A stretch of 64,000 nt of DNA from Nostoc sp. FACHB-280 (GTDB taxonomy: Bacteria > Cyanobacteriota > Cyanobacteriia > Cyanobacteriales > Nostocaceae): contig NZ_JACJSD010000015.1 in assembly GCF_014697615.1 (NCBI RefSeq), forward strand, positions 1 through 64,000. The letters are read 5' to 3'. Made by a program: the position numbers and the translations under genes. Under the pieces are notes generated by a model. It searched no databases, was not told where the DNA came from, and saw only the letters and a list, made by a program, of their open reading frames with translations. Position 1 is the stretch's first letter; every line of letters starts with the position of its first letter. Below, in pieces: positions 1 to 9,730 of this stretch.

Positions 1-54
1 TTTTGACAAATACTCAGCACTTTCTTGAACTTCTAGATTGAAAGGGCGTGCCAT
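1..54 (-). CDS. 5' end of a gene running off the left edge, possibly an IS630-type transposase
   Basis: Eighteen codons are visible, starting at an ATG (complement of 52-54) and reading MARPFNLEVQESAEYLSK before leaving the window. A GAGG ribosome-binding sequence lies five bases before the ATG, which supports a real start. The N-terminal style resembles the helix-turn-helix subunit of cyanobacterial IS630-family transposases, but this is from memory and only 18 residues are visible, so the family call is weak. The rest of the gene is outside the window. Confidence 0.35.
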   Translation of the reverse strand, partial: MARPFNLEVQESAEYLSK

Positions 55-259
55 TGCTTCCTCATGAGTCTTTTTCTTCCATGTTCTTTATTCTACAGTT
101 CTATGCACGCTCATTTAGACTTGGTATAATGATTCATCAACATCATTATAAAATTCATTTTTCAACCTTTTTTAAATCGCCGATAATTACGATAAACCGA
201 TTAAAAATATCAGGACTTAAATTTAGTCAATAAATAAGTCCTGATCTACCAAACTCAAA

Positions 260-625
260 TTAGTTAACGAGGTTATTCCTAACAAAACTATCTAGAGAAT
301 TTTTGACAGAGTTAATGTATGCTTGGTCATTTAAAACTTGTGATGGTAATTTGTTAGCTAAAACTGCGCTACGAACAACATCTTTAGCACTAATTTGTCT
401 AGTTTGATAAGCTTGAAGCAAACTAGCATAACCAGGAATTCCTTGATTTCTCAACTGTCCTTGATAAGCCAAACCAGCAATTTCAAAAGGGTCGATTGCA
501 GTAGTGACTTCTGAAATACCACCTAAAGCTTTGGAATTATCTACTATCGCTTCTCTGCTATAAGCAGGACTGAGAGTAGTAGATATCAACAATAAAGTTA
601 AACCACTAAAAATTATGCTTTTCAT
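260..625 (-). CDS. small secreted hypothetical protein
   Basis: About 121 residues from the ATG at 625, chosen because it gives a clean signal peptide: MKSI, a hydrophobic stretch through TLLLISTTLS, then a cleavage-like PAYSREA. An in-frame start at 685 would only add a non-signal-like leader. The mature part is helical and polar with no cysteine pair or recognisable catalytic motif. I do not recognise the family. It stands alone, with no close co-directional neighbour; cysA downstream on the same strand is over 300 bases away. Export to the periplasm is the only property I can support. Confidence 0.6.
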   Translation of the reverse strand: MKSIIFSGLTLLLISTTLSPAYSREAIVDNSKALGGISEVTTAIDPFEIAGLAYQGQLRNQGIPGYASLLQAYQTRQISAKDVVRSAVLANKLPSQVLNDQAYINSVKNSLDSFVRNNLVN

Positions 626-946
626 GATAGATTTATATGTGTGAGCCAACAAAGTAAAGCAAATTGTCCCCTGCTTAAAAAGCACAAAGACATTAATAAA
701 CCTATCTATTACTAGACAAGTTATTTGCTACGAAACTTAATTTAATTTTGTCTTGAAAATTTAGTAAGTGACCTCTGACTTTAGAATGTTAATTATGTTG
801 TTTTTAATAACAATTTTTTCTATATATATATGTCTAATGAAATATTGACAAGTTAGGTAAAAATTTTTGTAGTCAAGGCAATAAAAAAATGGGAATTAGG
901 AATTTTTTAACTCCTATTCCCTCAACTTAAATATCGATTTTCACTA
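626..946. other. AT-rich intergenic stretch
   Basis: About 320 bases between a secreted hypothetical gene and the cysA stop codon. It is very AT-rich, with an alternating TA run near 822-832. I see no ORF with a ribosome-binding site, no RNA gene and no clear terminator hairpin. Confidence 0.5.
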
Positions 947-1963
947 TTAGACGGAGTAATAAGCGGGAAAAGATTTAGCATCTTTTGGTTTGACGTAAAC
1001 CTGTTGTTGTGGCTCTAACTGCAATTCGTTGAAGCGATCGCGTGTTAGATGTGCTGTCACAACTTGACCATCGTCTATAGTTAATTCCACCTGAATTTCC
1101 CAACCTAGATGAATCAGACGGCTGACTTTAGCTGATGCTGTTGCGTCTTGAGCGTACTTTTCGATAATCACATCTTGGGGACGCAAAAAGACTTTTGGGT
1201 GTGCTGCATTAAATCCGGTGCTTTGGAAAATTCTGGCGGTGTTGGGTAAGACATTCACCGGGCCGATAAAACTCATCACAAATGCGGAAGCGGGATTGTC
1301 GTAAATATCTGCGGGTGAACCTACTTGTTCTACACGTCCTTTATTCATCACTACGACTTCATCAGATACTTCCATCGCCTCTTCTTGATCGTGAGTAACA
1401 AATACAGTGGTGACATTCACCTCATCATGAAGATGACGTAACCAGATTCTTAAATCTTTCCGCACTTTCGCATCAAGCGCACCAAAAGGTTCATCCAATA
1501 ATAATATTTCTGGTTCTACAGCCAAGGCTCTTGCTAATGCTACCCGTTGCCTTTGACCACCTGATAATTGTGAAGGATAGCGATCGCCTAATTCCTTTAA
1601 TTGCACTAACTCTAATAACTGTTCAACTCGTCCCTTGATTTTTTTATCTTGAACTTTGCGAATTTCTAAACCAAAAGCAATATTTTGTCGCACAGTCATG
1701 TGCTTGAACAAAGCATACTGCTGAAATACAAACCCAATATTTCGCTCTTGGACATTTTTATATGTAGCATCTTTCCCCGTGAGGATGATTTTACCGCTAT
1801 CGGGCATTTCTAACCCGGCAATTAGTCTCAGTAAAGTAGATTTACCAGAACCAGATGGCCCCAGTAATGCCACTAAAGACCCACTCCTAACTGTTAAATC
1901 AACTTGATCAACTGCTTTAAAACTTCCGAAATGCTTGGATACATTCTCAACTACTATGCCCAC
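947..1963 (-). CDS. cysA: sulfate/thiosulfate ABC transporter ATP-binding protein CysA
   Basis: 338 residues, the usual CysA length. It powers sulfate/thiosulfate import at the cytoplasmic face of the inner membrane. The N-terminal ATPase domain shows Walker [10 protein letters not shown] (about residues 35-43), the Q-loop FVFQQYALF, the signature LSGGQRQR, Walker [13 protein letters not shown] and the switch histidine in [15 protein letters not shown]-type C-terminal region with FLRPQDV follows, as in the CysA/PotA/MalK group. No cysT, cysW or sbp gene is next to it. A TACGGTAAA element 38-51 bases before the start matches elements upstream of the organosulfur genes further right, suggesting shared sulfur control. 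PotA-type importers are the alternative, but the overall sequence reads as CysA. Confidence 0.85.
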   Translation of the reverse strand: MGIVVENVSKHFGSFKAVDQVDLTVRSGSLVALLGPSGSGKSTLLRLIAGLEMPDSGKIILTGKDATYKNVQERNIGFVFQQYALFKHMTVRQNIAFGLEIRKVQDKKIKGRVEQLLELVQLKELGDRYPSQLSGGQRQRVALARALAVEPEILLLDEPFGALDAKVRKDLRIWLRHLHDEVNVTTVFVTHDQEEAMEVSDEVVVMNKGRVEQVGSPADIYDNPASAFVMSFIGPVNVLPNTARIFQSTGFNAAHPKVFLRPQDVIIEKYAQDATASAKVSRLIHLGWEIQVELTIDDGQVVTAHLTRDRFNELQLEPQQQVYVKPKDAKSFPAYYSV

Positions 1964-2000
1964 TGCCGTTATCCCTTTATTAATTAACTACGGCTTATTA

Positions 2001-2014
2001 ATAGGTTTACCGTA
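2001..2014 (-). promoter_or_regulatory. candidate sulfur-response element upstream of cysA
   Basis: On the gene's strand this reads TACGGTAAACCTAT, 38-51 bases upstream of the cysA start. Its first nine bases are the same as in the elements at 9731-9747, 20716-20733 and 35360-35377. The direct-repeat second half seen at 20716 and 35360 is not conserved here. Regulatory function is inferred from recurrence and position. Confidence 0.45.
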
Positions 2015-2196
2015 TTGTATCTAACATATACCATTGCTAACAAATTAAATACAAGTAAATTTTGTCAATATATCTTTAAGTAGAAGTAAACATATATATC
2101 AATAATTCCTAACAAGAAATTGACAAAAACCCTACTATCAAGTGTGACAATAGGGTTCAAAAAGCAAATATTCACTGATACTCAAGCTAAGTATTG

Positions 2197-2718
2197 TTAG
2201 TAGTTTGTTAAGCCTGGTGGCGTAATGGCTTTTTCTAAATCAGCACCTTGAAAGTTTGCACCGACAATACTTGTACCTGTCAGATTAGCCTTCTCCAAAT
2301 CGGCATCAAATAAGTTAGCATTATCTAAATTTGCGCCTATAATGCTTGCCTTACCTAAATCTGCACCTTGAAGATTAGCACCTTTGAGATTAGTTCCTTG
2401 TAAATTAGCTCTTTCTAAATCAACACCTTGTAAATTTGCATTTTCTAAATTCGCATTTTGCAGATTAGTATCTTTTAGTGATGCTCCTATCAGGTTACAA
2501 CCAACACATTCATTCGTTGTCAGCAAATGTCTCACATTTTCTGCAACAGTTTTTACAGGTGCAGGTGTAGCTTCTGTTGTAGCTTCTGTTGTTACAGGTG
2601 GTGTTAATGATTGAGCCTTAGCACTGTGTTGGTCAAATAGCGAAAATCCTGCCACTAATACTACAAGCAATACAGTTATTAAGCAGTTAGTTAGCGTCTT
2701 AAAAATTGATTTCTTCAT
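2197..2718 (-). CDS. secreted pentapeptide-repeat protein
   Basis: 173 residues. An N-terminal signal peptide (KTLTNCLITVLLVVLVAGF, then AKA) is followed by a Thr/Ala/Pro linker and, from about residue 78 to 165, tandem A(N/D)LxX pentapeptides such as ANLQG, ADLEK and ANLEN. These fold as a right-handed quadrilateral beta-helix. A CVGC pair lies just before the repeats, a common arrangement in cyanobacterial periplasmic or lumenal pentapeptide proteins. No enzymatic function can be assigned. It is a single gene, divergent from the ABC exporter operon at 2990. Confidence 0.85.
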   Translation of the reverse strand: MKKSIFKTLTNCLITVLLVVLVAGFSLFDQHSAKAQSLTPPVTTEATTEATPAPVKTVAENVRHLLTTNECVGCNLIGASLKDTNLQNANLENANLQGVDLERANLQGTNLKGANLQGADLGKASIIGANLDNANLFDADLEKANLTGTSIVGANFQGADLEKAITPPGLTNY

Positions 2719-2989
2719 GCTACCTCTTTTGGTAAATGCTGAGTTTTGGTTTTACGTTTTGAGTTCTTTAGTTGATATTTACTGTAGATAAGTTAATTTT
2801 GAAAAACAAATACTATTTTTGTTCAAATCTATAAATTCCAGTGATAGCTGCTGTAGTGCTGAGGCATGAAGAAGGCAGGAGGAAAAATAGATTTATTTCT
2901 CCTGAGCATAAGGAATTGCTCAAAGGTTTAGTGAAATGTGAAAAGTTTTGTAGTATATATGTAATATGTTTTTGAGGAGTTCATCGGTA

Positions 2990-3967
2990 ATGACAGCCGT
3001 AGAACTGGAAAATTTACGCAAGACCTTTACCTTAACGCAAGGTTGGGCTAGAAACCGCAGACAGACTGAGATTGTGGCGGTGGATGACATTACGCTGAGT
3101 GTTCCCGATGGTCAAGCGATCGCATTTATTGGGCCAAATGGTGCAGGCAAGTCTACAACCATTAAAATGCTTACGGGGATTTTATATCCCACATCTGGGC
3201 AAGCTACTTTGTTGGGGTTGAATCCTTGGAAAAAGCGGCGGGAATTGGCTTATCAGATTGGGGTAGTATTTGGACAGCGATCGCAACTTTGGTATCACTT
3301 ACCGCCCCGCGACACCTTAGAATTATTAGCACGTATCTATAACCTAGACCACAAAGAATATATCAAACGCCGTGATGTCCTAGTAGAGCGTTTTGACCTC
3401 AAACCCTTTTGGCATACCCCAGTGCGTAAACTATCATTGGGACAAAGAATGCGAGCCGAAGTAGCAGCCAGTTTACTCCACAAACCAAGATTATTATTTC
3501 TGGATGAGCCGACTATTGGTCTAGATGTCATCGCCCGTCAAGAATTACGCGACCTCATCCGTGAATGGAATCGCACTGAAGGTATCACTGTATTTCTCAC
3601 CAGCCATGATGCAGGCGACATTGAACGAGTCGCCCAACGAGTCGTAGTTATTAACCACGGTAAAGTCGTCCTGGATGACAAAATTTCCGCTATGCGTCGA
3701 GACTACCTCGGCTCAAAAATCCTCAGTGTGAGATTTCATGACGCAGCCCCGCAAATTATCCTTCCTGGTGTTACTGAACTCAAAAAAACCGAATACGCCC
3801 TCAAATTAGAAGTTAATACTCGCATTACCCCCATTGAAGCGGTGATGAGTCACATTCTACAAGCAGGTTCCGTGGCGGATATTGCCATTGAAGATCCACC
3901 ACTAGAAGAAGTGATTGCTCACATTTACTCCCAAACCGCCCCCAGCCCCAAAACGCAAACAAGATGA
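2990..3967 (+). CDS. ABC-2 type exporter ATP-binding protein
   Basis: 325 residues from the ATG at 2990, chosen because GAGGAG (2974-2979) is ten bases upstream; an in-frame ATG at 2966 lacks such a site. It contains Walker A GPNGAGKST, signature LSLGQRMR, Walker B LLFLDEPTIGLD and the switch SHD, followed by an extended C-terminal domain seen in NatA-like exporter ATPases. The stop overlaps the next gene's start by four bases (ATGA), so it is translationally coupled to two membrane proteins. This ATPase plus two-permease organisation matches DUF990 (ABC2_membrane_6) exporters, which include the cyanobacterial viologen exporter. The substrate here is unknown. Confidence 0.85.
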   Translation: MTAVELENLRKTFTLTQGWARNRRQTEIVAVDDITLSVPDGQAIAFIGPNGAGKSTTIKMLTGILYPTSGQATLLGLNPWKKRRELAYQIGVVFGQRSQLWYHLPPRDTLELLARIYNLDHKEYIKRRDVLVERFDLKPFWHTPVRKLSLGQRMRAEVAASLLHKPRLLFLDEPTIGLDVIARQELRDLIREWNRTEGITVFLTSHDAGDIERVAQRVVVINHGKVVLDDKISAMRRDYLGSKILSVRFHDAAPQIILPGVTELKKTEYALKLEVNTRITPIEAVMSHILQAGSVADIAIEDPPLEEVIAHIYSQTAPSPKTQTR

Positions 3968-4761
3968 ATAAAATCACCAAATATATCTGGATAGCTTGGA
4001 CTTCAGCCCGTTCTAACCTGGCTTACATCACAGAAGTAGCTTCAAGGGCTGTTTTTTTGTTTGTCATTCTCTATATCTTTCTGCAATTGTGGCGTGTGAC
4101 TTATGCAGAGACTAACGCTCAACAGTTAGGAGACTTCACCTTAACGCAGATGCTGTGGTATTTGGGTATAACCGAATCAATTGTGCTTTCTGCCCCCACA
4201 ATAGCCCAAGAAGTAGACGAAGATGTCCGCACAGGTGCTTTAGCAGTGCAATTAATTCGTCCTTTATCTTACCCTTTGTATCGTTTGTGGACGAGTTTAG
4301 GAGAGCGTACAGTTCGCTTTGGGCTAAATCTCTCTGTCTCCATCGCATTAGCTTTACTATTCGTTGGCTTGATTCCCTTAAATTTGTTAGGTATTTTGTT
4401 ATTTTTATTATCCCTACCGTTAGCCTTTGTCCTCGATTTTTTAGCAACATTTTTGGTAGGTTTGGGAGCTTTTTGGTTAGAAAACACCACAGGTTTGTTG
4501 CTGATTTATTCCCGCATCAACATGATTTTAGGCGGAATGCTCATCCCTTTAGATTTATTCCCCGAACAATGGCAAGTAATTTTAAGAAATCTACCTTTTG
4601 CCAGCATTATCTATGGCCCGGCGCGTTTGTTTGTCCAACCAGACTTAAGCTTTGCCGGACAATTACTCATTCGCCAAACATTAGCTATAGGTGTACTCAG
4701 TTTATTAGTAACTTTCGTTTACAGCACAGCCGTTAAACGCATCCATGCCAATGGAGGATAA
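3964..4761 (+). CDS. ABC-2 (DUF990-type) exporter permease, first subunit
   Basis: 265 residues with about six membrane segments (for example AVFLFVILYIFLQLW, LSVSIALALLFVGLIPL and the leucine-rich GILLFLLSLPLAFVLDFLA). The N-terminal pattern of a short cytoplasmic helix carrying YIWIAWTSARSNLAYITE is typical of ABC2_membrane_6 permeases. It overlaps the ATPase gene and is followed nine bases later by a second permease of the same length, so the pair probably forms a heterodimeric channel. Substrate is not predictable from sequence. Confidence 0.8.
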   Translation: MNKITKYIWIAWTSARSNLAYITEVASRAVFLFVILYIFLQLWRVTYAETNAQQLGDFTLTQMLWYLGITESIVLSAPTIAQEVDEDVRTGALAVQLIRPLSYPLYRLWTSLGERTVRFGLNLSVSIALALLFVGLIPLNLLGILLFLLSLPLAFVLDFLATFLVGLGAFWLENTTGLLLIYSRINMILGGMLIPLDLFPEQWQVILRNLPFASIIYGPARLFVQPDLSFAGQLLIRQTLAIGVLSLLVTFVYSTAVKRIHANGG

Positions 4762-4770
4762 TTAATCATC

Positions 4771-5568
4771 ATGTTTAGGCGTATAGTTTCATACTTGCAA
4801 TTAGCTGCGGCTTATGTGCGGCTGAACTTCAAAGCCCATTTAGAATACCGTGGTGCATTTATTACCCAAATCGTAGCAATGGTGTTAAATAACTTAGTTT
4901 GGGTAACATTTTGGGTCTTATTTTTTCAACGCTTTCCTGTATTGCGCGGATGGAATGTGCAAGATGTAATTACTTTGTGGGCTTTAGCCGCCACTGGTTT
5001 TGGTTTAGCGCATTCTATCTGTGGGAATGCTTTACGAGTTAGTAGTTTAATTGTCCGGGGACAGTTAGATGTGTGGATGCTCTATCCACGTACTCTCTTA
5101 TCTCACTTATTGTTGGGACAGATGAGTGCTACAGCTTGGGGTGATTTGTTATTTGGCTATGGCGTGTACTTGTTTTTTATCAAACCAGATATCCTACATT
5201 TGGCTATGTTCACAGGATTAACAGTTTCATCTGCTGGGGTATACATCGGTTTTAATGTGTTGGTAGGCAGTTTAAGCTTTTACATTGGCAATTCTGAAGG
5301 ATTAACACAGCAGTGGCGAAATGCAATGCTGACCTTCTGCACTTATCCAGCAACTTTGTTTGAAGGCTGGGTGAAGTTACTGTTATACACTTTAATTCCG
5401 GCGGGATTTGTCACTTATTTACCTATCGAAGCACTCAGAACTTTATCTTTAACGCATACATTACTAGCTTTAGCAGGAGCCATTGCTGTATTGTGCGTGG
5501 GTGCAGGTGCATTTTATCTAGGTCTGCGGCGTTATACTTCCGGTAATTTAATGGAAATGCGTGGTTGA
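4771..5568 (+). CDS. ABC-2 (DUF990-type) exporter permease, second subunit
   Basis: 265 residues, multi-spanning, with the family-typical N-terminus (LQLAAAYVRLNFKAHLEYRG followed by a first membrane segment) and the conserved middle IVRGQLDVWMLYPRTLL. It is nine bases downstream of its partner permease and is the last gene of the three-gene operon; a perfect 15-bp hairpin starts at its stop codon. It probably pairs with the preceding subunit. In Synechocystis a similar ATPase plus two DUF990 permeases exports viologens, but that set is not in one operon as far as I recall, so I do not transfer the name. Confidence 0.8.
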   Translation: MFRRIVSYLQLAAAYVRLNFKAHLEYRGAFITQIVAMVLNNLVWVTFWVLFFQRFPVLRGWNVQDVITLWALAATGFGLAHSICGNALRVSSLIVRGQLDVWMLYPRTLLSHLLLGQMSATAWGDLLFGYGVYLFFIKPDILHLAMFTGLTVSSAGVYIGFNVLVGSLSFYIGNSEGLTQQWRNAMLTFCTYPATLFEGWVKLLLYTLIPAGFVTYLPIEALRTLSLTHTLLALAGAIAVLCVGAGAFYLGLRRYTSGNLMEMRG

Positions 5569-5606
5569 AAAGTAAAAAGTCAGACAATCTTTGACTTTTT
5601 ACTTTT
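5568..5606 (+). terminator. strong hairpin after the ABC exporter operon
   Basis: Perfect 15-bp inverted repeat: AAAAGTAAAAAGTCA at 5568-5582 and TGACTTTTTACTTTT at 5592-5606, with a nine-base loop. The arms end in A- and T-runs, so it could act as a bidirectional terminator. It begins inside the last permease stop codon. Confidence 0.65.
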
Positions 5607-5829
5607 GCCTTTTAACTTCCCTATATGGGTGTATGTATCTAAAACCCCTACACCCCTTCTTCACAGATAATCCTAGTACATAAGTTTTAAAAGCTTAAAA
5701 TTCGTCAATTGTGAAAAAAAAGTAAAAGCTAAATCATCCGATCGCCTGTTGACTCAAGCAGATTAGCGATTATCATATAATGACTGTTAGCTAATCTAAT
5801 AGTTAGTAGAACATATTAAAGCTTCCCCT

Positions 5830-7128
5830 ATGAAAGTTTGGCATAGACAACTAGGCGATCGCATCAGTCAGGCGATTTACCATTATTTACCTGCCTTCCG
5901 TTGGCGGAATTTTCGGTTGTTTTTTGGGGGACAGTTACTATCTATGTCTGGGACATTTATGACCCAGCAGTTAACTATTCCTTGGCTTGTCTATGATTTG
6001 ACTAAATCAGCTTGGTTGTTGGGAGTAGCTGGTTTTGTACAATTTCTACCGACGTTATTACTGATTCCTTTTTCGGGGGTATTATCCGATCGCTGGAGTC
6101 GTCGTGACTTGTTAATGATAGTGCAGATATCGGGAATTAGTGTCTCTTTAGCCTTAACAATTCTGACCTTTGCGAATTTGATTACCTTTCCCATCCTCTT
6201 GGTCTTGAGTGTACTTAATGGTTTGCTCAAGGGGTTAGATATGCCGGTGCGTCACACTATTGTGACTGAAACCGTAGATGATAAAGCTGATTGGAGTAAT
6301 GCGATCGCTCTCAATTCAGTCATGTTAAGTTCTTCCCTCGTATTAGGGCCAGCAATGGGCGGGATTTTGATTGCAACCCTCGGAGTGAAATACTGTTTTC
6401 TCTACGATACCCTCAGCTATATTCCTGCTATCTTTACTCTGTTAGCAATGGAATTAAAAGCCAGACCAATGCAGAGCCTCACTAGCTTCCGCGATACTTT
6501 TGGAAAGTTACGAGAAGGCTTTGAATATGTTTCTCAGTTTCAGCCCATCAGAGCCATTTTATTGATGCTGGCCTTACATGGTTTAGTCGGGATGTCTCAT
6601 GTCGCACTCATGCCTATATTTGCTGCCAAGATTCTCAATGGAGATGCAACGACAATGGCTCACCTCAGCACTTCAGCCCCCATTGGTTCTTTCTTTGCTT
6701 GCTTGTTTTTGAGCATCAGACGAGGCATCATCGGATTAGAGCGTGTAATTGTTACATCTCAAGTATTGATTGGGATGAGTCTGATATCCTTCTCACTCTC
6801 GCGTCAAGTTAGTTTATCTATCATTATTCTGGTGTTGGTTGGTTGTTTTTCTATTCTCAGCATTACCAGCAGTAACATGATTATCCAAACCCTAGTCGCT
6901 GAAGATAAACGTGGAAGAGTAATGAGTTTTTATGCCTTAGCAATGGTAGGTACAATGCCCTTTGGCAATCTCCTGGCTGGAACATTAGCCCAGAATTTTG
7001 GGGCGACTGAGGCCTTGATTATTTGTGGTAGTTTGTATGTCTTGGGTGCGTGTTGGTTTTATGCACAATTACCAGGAGTCAGACATTGGATAGCTGGCGA
7101 AAAAAAAGCTTGTCTTGGAAAAATTTGA
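5830..7128 (+). CDS. MFS transporter, EntS/MFS_3-like
   Basis: 432 residues with about 12 membrane helices. Visible family features are FRWRNFRLFFGGQLLSMSG at the N-terminus, the loop 2-3 motif GVLSDRWSRRDLLM and a second-half counterpart VAEDKRGRVMSF. This pattern fits the EntS-like MFS_3 exporters for siderophores, macrolides or other small molecules. It is preceded by a 260-base gap and is not close to another plus-strand gene. It borders the organosulfur island but nothing in it points to a sulfur substrate. Confidence 0.8.
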   Translation: MKVWHRQLGDRISQAIYHYLPAFRWRNFRLFFGGQLLSMSGTFMTQQLTIPWLVYDLTKSAWLLGVAGFVQFLPTLLLIPFSGVLSDRWSRRDLLMIVQISGISVSLALTILTFANLITFPILLVLSVLNGLLKGLDMPVRHTIVTETVDDKADWSNAIALNSVMLSSSLVLGPAMGGILIATLGVKYCFLYDTLSYIPAIFTLLAMELKARPMQSLTSFRDTFGKLREGFEYVSQFQPIRAILLMLALHGLVGMSHVALMPIFAAKILNGDATTMAHLSTSAPIGSFFACLFLSIRRGIIGLERVIVTSQVLIGMSLISFSLSRQVSLSIIILVLVGCFSILSITSSNMIIQTLVAEDKRGRVMSFYALAMVGTMPFGNLLAGTLAQNFGATEALIICGSLYVLGACWFYAQLPGVRHWIAGEKKACLGKI

Positions 7129-7211
7129 ATTAGCTTTGTAGCTTCTGTAAAGATGACTTGACTGTAAAGAATGGGTGTAATACCAATTTTTTATAAAGCT
7201 GCATAGAATTC

Positions 7212-7284
7212 GATCCCCCTAGCCCCCCTTTTTAAGGGGGGAAATTCTTCAAGTCCCCCTTTTTAAGGGGGATTTAGGGGGATC
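7212..7284. repeat. palindromic C/G-run intergenic repeat
   Basis: A 73-bp element with terminal inverted repeats (GATCCCCCTA at the left, TAGGGGGATC at the right) and two internal CCCCC-TTTTTAA-GGGGG hairpins. Similar elements occur at 23923-24099. It occupies the middle of the 305-base gap between the converging MFS and binding-protein genes; I see no gene in that gap. Confidence 0.75.
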
Positions 7285-7433
7285 AGGATATGTGCAACTT
7301 CACATTAAATTGGTGTAAGGGTTTTGAACACCTGAACCCCTACACCCTTCCTTACTTAATCCCCTGATTTTTCTTCTTACTGATAAATTGCATCTTGATC
7401 AAAAAACAGATCAAAATTTTAGAATATTTAAAA

Positions 7434-8495
7434 TTAAGCTCTATTTCTCACCGCATCAGGTGTAATTGCTGCATATTCTTGAGCAGTTAATGTGGCTTCT
7501 TGAATATTGACTTGTTTCGGTACAACTTTCAGTTGATATAAAAGGTCAGCAATCTTTTGTTGAGCATTGATTACTTCTTCTGTAATTGGTCGCATATCAA
7601 ACTTTCTTCTGGTCAGTGCTAACTCCATAGTATCTACATCAGTCTTAACCTTGGGAGCCAGAATTTCGGCGGCTGCACGTCTATTTTTATTCGCCCACTG
7701 ACCTACTTGATAATATTCTTCTAAAATCGCTTTGAGCAAATCAGCGTTATTAGTAGCAAAATCTCTAGATGCTAAGTAATAACTTCCTGGTGTATTAATT
7801 CCTTGTGCATTTCGTAAAATCCGAATGCTACCTTCTCTTTGAAGCTTAATCAAATTCGGATCGCCTTCTACAAAAGCATCTACTGTCTTATTCAGAAATG
7901 CTGCACGTCCATCTGCAATTGGTAAGTTTACAGATTCAACATCACTAATTTTTAGTCCGGCTTTTTCTAATGCTTTCACCACAAAATAGGTCTGAGCTGT
8001 ACCTCTGGAATAAGCAATTTTTTTACCTTTAATATCTGCCAATGTTTGAATAGGCGAATCTTTTAATACAACAATTGCCGAACCTTCTCCTGTTCCTGGT
8101 GGAGTGTTAACTAAATAAATCAAATTTGTGCCAGCAGCTTGAGCAAAAATTGGTGGTGTTTCACCTGTTGGCCCCAAGTCAATACTACCTACATTTAAAG
8201 CTTCTAATAGTGGTGGCCCAGAGACAAACTGAGACCAAGTAACATTAATTCCTTGCGGATTTAGACGTTTTTCGATCGCACCTTTTTCATGAGTCAAATC
8301 TCCTGAAACTTGATAGCCAATCCGCACAACTTTATTACTAGTGCTTTTAGCGTTAGTTGTGCTGACATTACTACTACCTGTACTAGCATTATTTTTGCCA
8401 CAACTAACTAAAGTCGTAAACGAAACTAACCCATAAACAGCATAAAGTAAGTCTCGTCTGGATATTCCATAATTACCAATTTGGACTTTTTTCAT
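7434..8495 (-). CDS. sulfonate ABC transporter substrate-binding lipoprotein (SsuA-like)
   Basis: 353 residues. The N-terminus has an RRD twin-arginine-like pair (residues 13-15), a hydrophobic stretch and a lipobox ending at Cys32 (LVSCG), indicating a membrane-anchored periplasmic binding protein. The mature part shows the SsuA/TauA/NMT1 fold signatures: RIGYQVSGDL, LEALNVGSIDLGPTGETPPIFAQAAG, and PIQTLADIKGKKIAYSRGTA. It is about 150 bases downstream of a TauD-type dioxygenase on the same strand, so import and desulfonation are likely coupled. The binding gene has no permease or ATPase of its own here. Its substrate could be any aliphatic sulfonate. Confidence 0.85.
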   Translation of the reverse strand: MKKVQIGNYGISRRDLLYAVYGLVSFTTLVSCGKNNASTGSSNVSTTNAKSTSNKVVRIGYQVSGDLTHEKGAIEKRLNPQGINVTWSQFVSGPPLLEALNVGSIDLGPTGETPPIFAQAAGTNLIYLVNTPPGTGEGSAIVVLKDSPIQTLADIKGKKIAYSRGTAQTYFVVKALEKAGLKISDVESVNLPIADGRAAFLNKTVDAFVEGDPNLIKLQREGSIRILRNAQGINTPGSYYLASRDFATNNADLLKAILEEYYQVGQWANKNRRAAAEILAPKVKTDVDTMELALTRRKFDMRPITEEVINAQQKIADLLYQLKVVPKQVNIQEATLTAQEYAAITPDAVRNRA

Positions 8496-8643
8496 AACTT
8501 TTGACTCAACTTTGAGTCCTATAGATGTAACAGTGAAGAGGGAACAGGGAACGGGTAACAGGCAATAAGGAAATCCCCATAATTAAAATTAGGGGATTTG
8601 GATAGACGACCTTTGTAAGTGAGTGCTGATAGTATCAGCACCT

Positions 8644-9606
8644 TTAAGAAAGTACTGCTTCTACTTTTTTGGACTCGACTTTTTGTTGGAGAACGTTAGG
8701 GACTTCTGCACTGAAGGCTTCACCATGAACTACTTCTGAACGGAAACCATCAACTCCTACAGGAACATCACCAGTAATAGTTGTCCGATAAAGTAACCGT
8801 TCAACATCCAAATGATCCAAATCTTGGGGAGCTAAATGCACAGTGGCGCGATTGTCCCAAAAGGCGATATCACCGTTATTCCAACGGAAGCGAGTGGTGT
8901 AAGCTGGCTTGGTGATTTGGTTGAAAAATAGTTCTAGCAACAACTTACTTTCTTGTGGTGATACACCAACAATATGTGAAGTGAAGCCAGGGTTGACAAA
9001 CAACGCACGTTCACCAGTTTCAGGATGAACTCTGACGACTGGATGAATGGAAATCAGTGGGTTAACAGCAATTCGCTCGGCAAATTTGCCATTTTCAGGT
9101 TGATAGCCACCTCCATTGAAGCGATGTTCCGCTTTTAAGGTATCGGCTAAAGCACGTATAGGTGCTGATAGTCCTTCATAGGCGGCTACAAGATTACTCC
9201 ATTGGGTATCGCCACCAAAACTAGGAACATTAACTGCACGTAAAACAGAGGCGGCTGGTGGGTTAATTGCTGCTGTTACATCTGTGTGCCAAGGGCCTCC
9301 ACTGCGAAAACCATACTGTCTTTCATACAGCTTCCGGTCTACAGGTTTAAGTTGGGGAAATCCTGGTACTGGTTCAACTTCTCCTAAAGGATGAGCAAAG
9401 GTGACTTCGCCAAAACGAGATGTAAACTCGACTTGAGCCGCATGATCAATATTTTGACCCCGAAAGAATAATACTTTCCATTTCAATAAGGCTTTGCGAA
9501 TCTCTTTAACTTGCTCATCAGACAAAGGACGTTTGAGGTCTACGTTGTTGATTTCTGCACCGATGAAACCAGCTACTTGTTTGACTTCTATATGTTTGTA
9601 GCCCAT
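8644..9606 (-). CDS. tauD: TauD/TfdA-family Fe(II)/2-oxoglutarate dioxygenase
   Basis: 320 residues, close to the family length. TauD hydroxylates the carbon next to the sulfonate using Fe(II), O2 and 2-oxoglutarate, releasing sulfite. The metal triad is visible: His107 and Asp109 in WHTDVT and His257 in NRATVHLAP, with the 2-oxoglutarate-binding arginine at about Arg274 (YRTTITGD). A second paralogue with the same architecture lies at 10237-11205. It is transcribed ahead of an SsuA-like binding protein, and a candidate sulfur-response element lies 125 bases before the start. Taurine is the classic substrate, but other sulfonates or alkyl sulfates fit as well. Confidence 0.88.
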   Translation of the reverse strand: MGYKHIEVKQVAGFIGAEINNVDLKRPLSDEQVKEIRKALLKWKVLFFRGQNIDHAAQVEFTSRFGEVTFAHPLGEVEPVPGFPQLKPVDRKLYERQYGFRSGGPWHTDVTAAINPPAASVLRAVNVPSFGGDTQWSNLVAAYEGLSAPIRALADTLKAEHRFNGGGYQPENGKFAERIAVNPLISIHPVVRVHPETGERALFVNPGFTSHIVGVSPQESKLLLELFFNQITKPAYTTRFRWNNGDIAFWDNRATVHLAPQDLDHLDVERLLYRTTITGDVPVGVDGFRSEVVHGEAFSAEVPNVLQQKVESKKVEAVLS

Positions 9607-9730
9607 GAAAATTCTCCAGAGTTTGAATGTTGAATGATGTTCACACTCCCTTGCTATCTATGGAATTTTGCTGATAGGTAATCAGAAAATTTTGATATTG
9701 GAAGCATAACTAAATATATTATACGTTATT

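Noticed and set aside
48-233. 61-residue plus-strand ORF at the left edge
   Set aside because: It overlaps the better-supported minus-strand start at 54 and has an AT-rich, unstructured sequence without a ribosome-binding site.
4155-4736. 193-residue ORF within the exporter permease gene
   Set aside because: It is in another frame of a clearly coding, membrane-protein gene, and its composition (Phe, Arg, Ser, His rich) is that of a shadow ORF.
2990-5568. Naming the ABC-2 operon as a viologen exporter (vetABC)
   Set aside because: The architecture fits, but the family is broad, and nothing in the sequence identifies the substrate.
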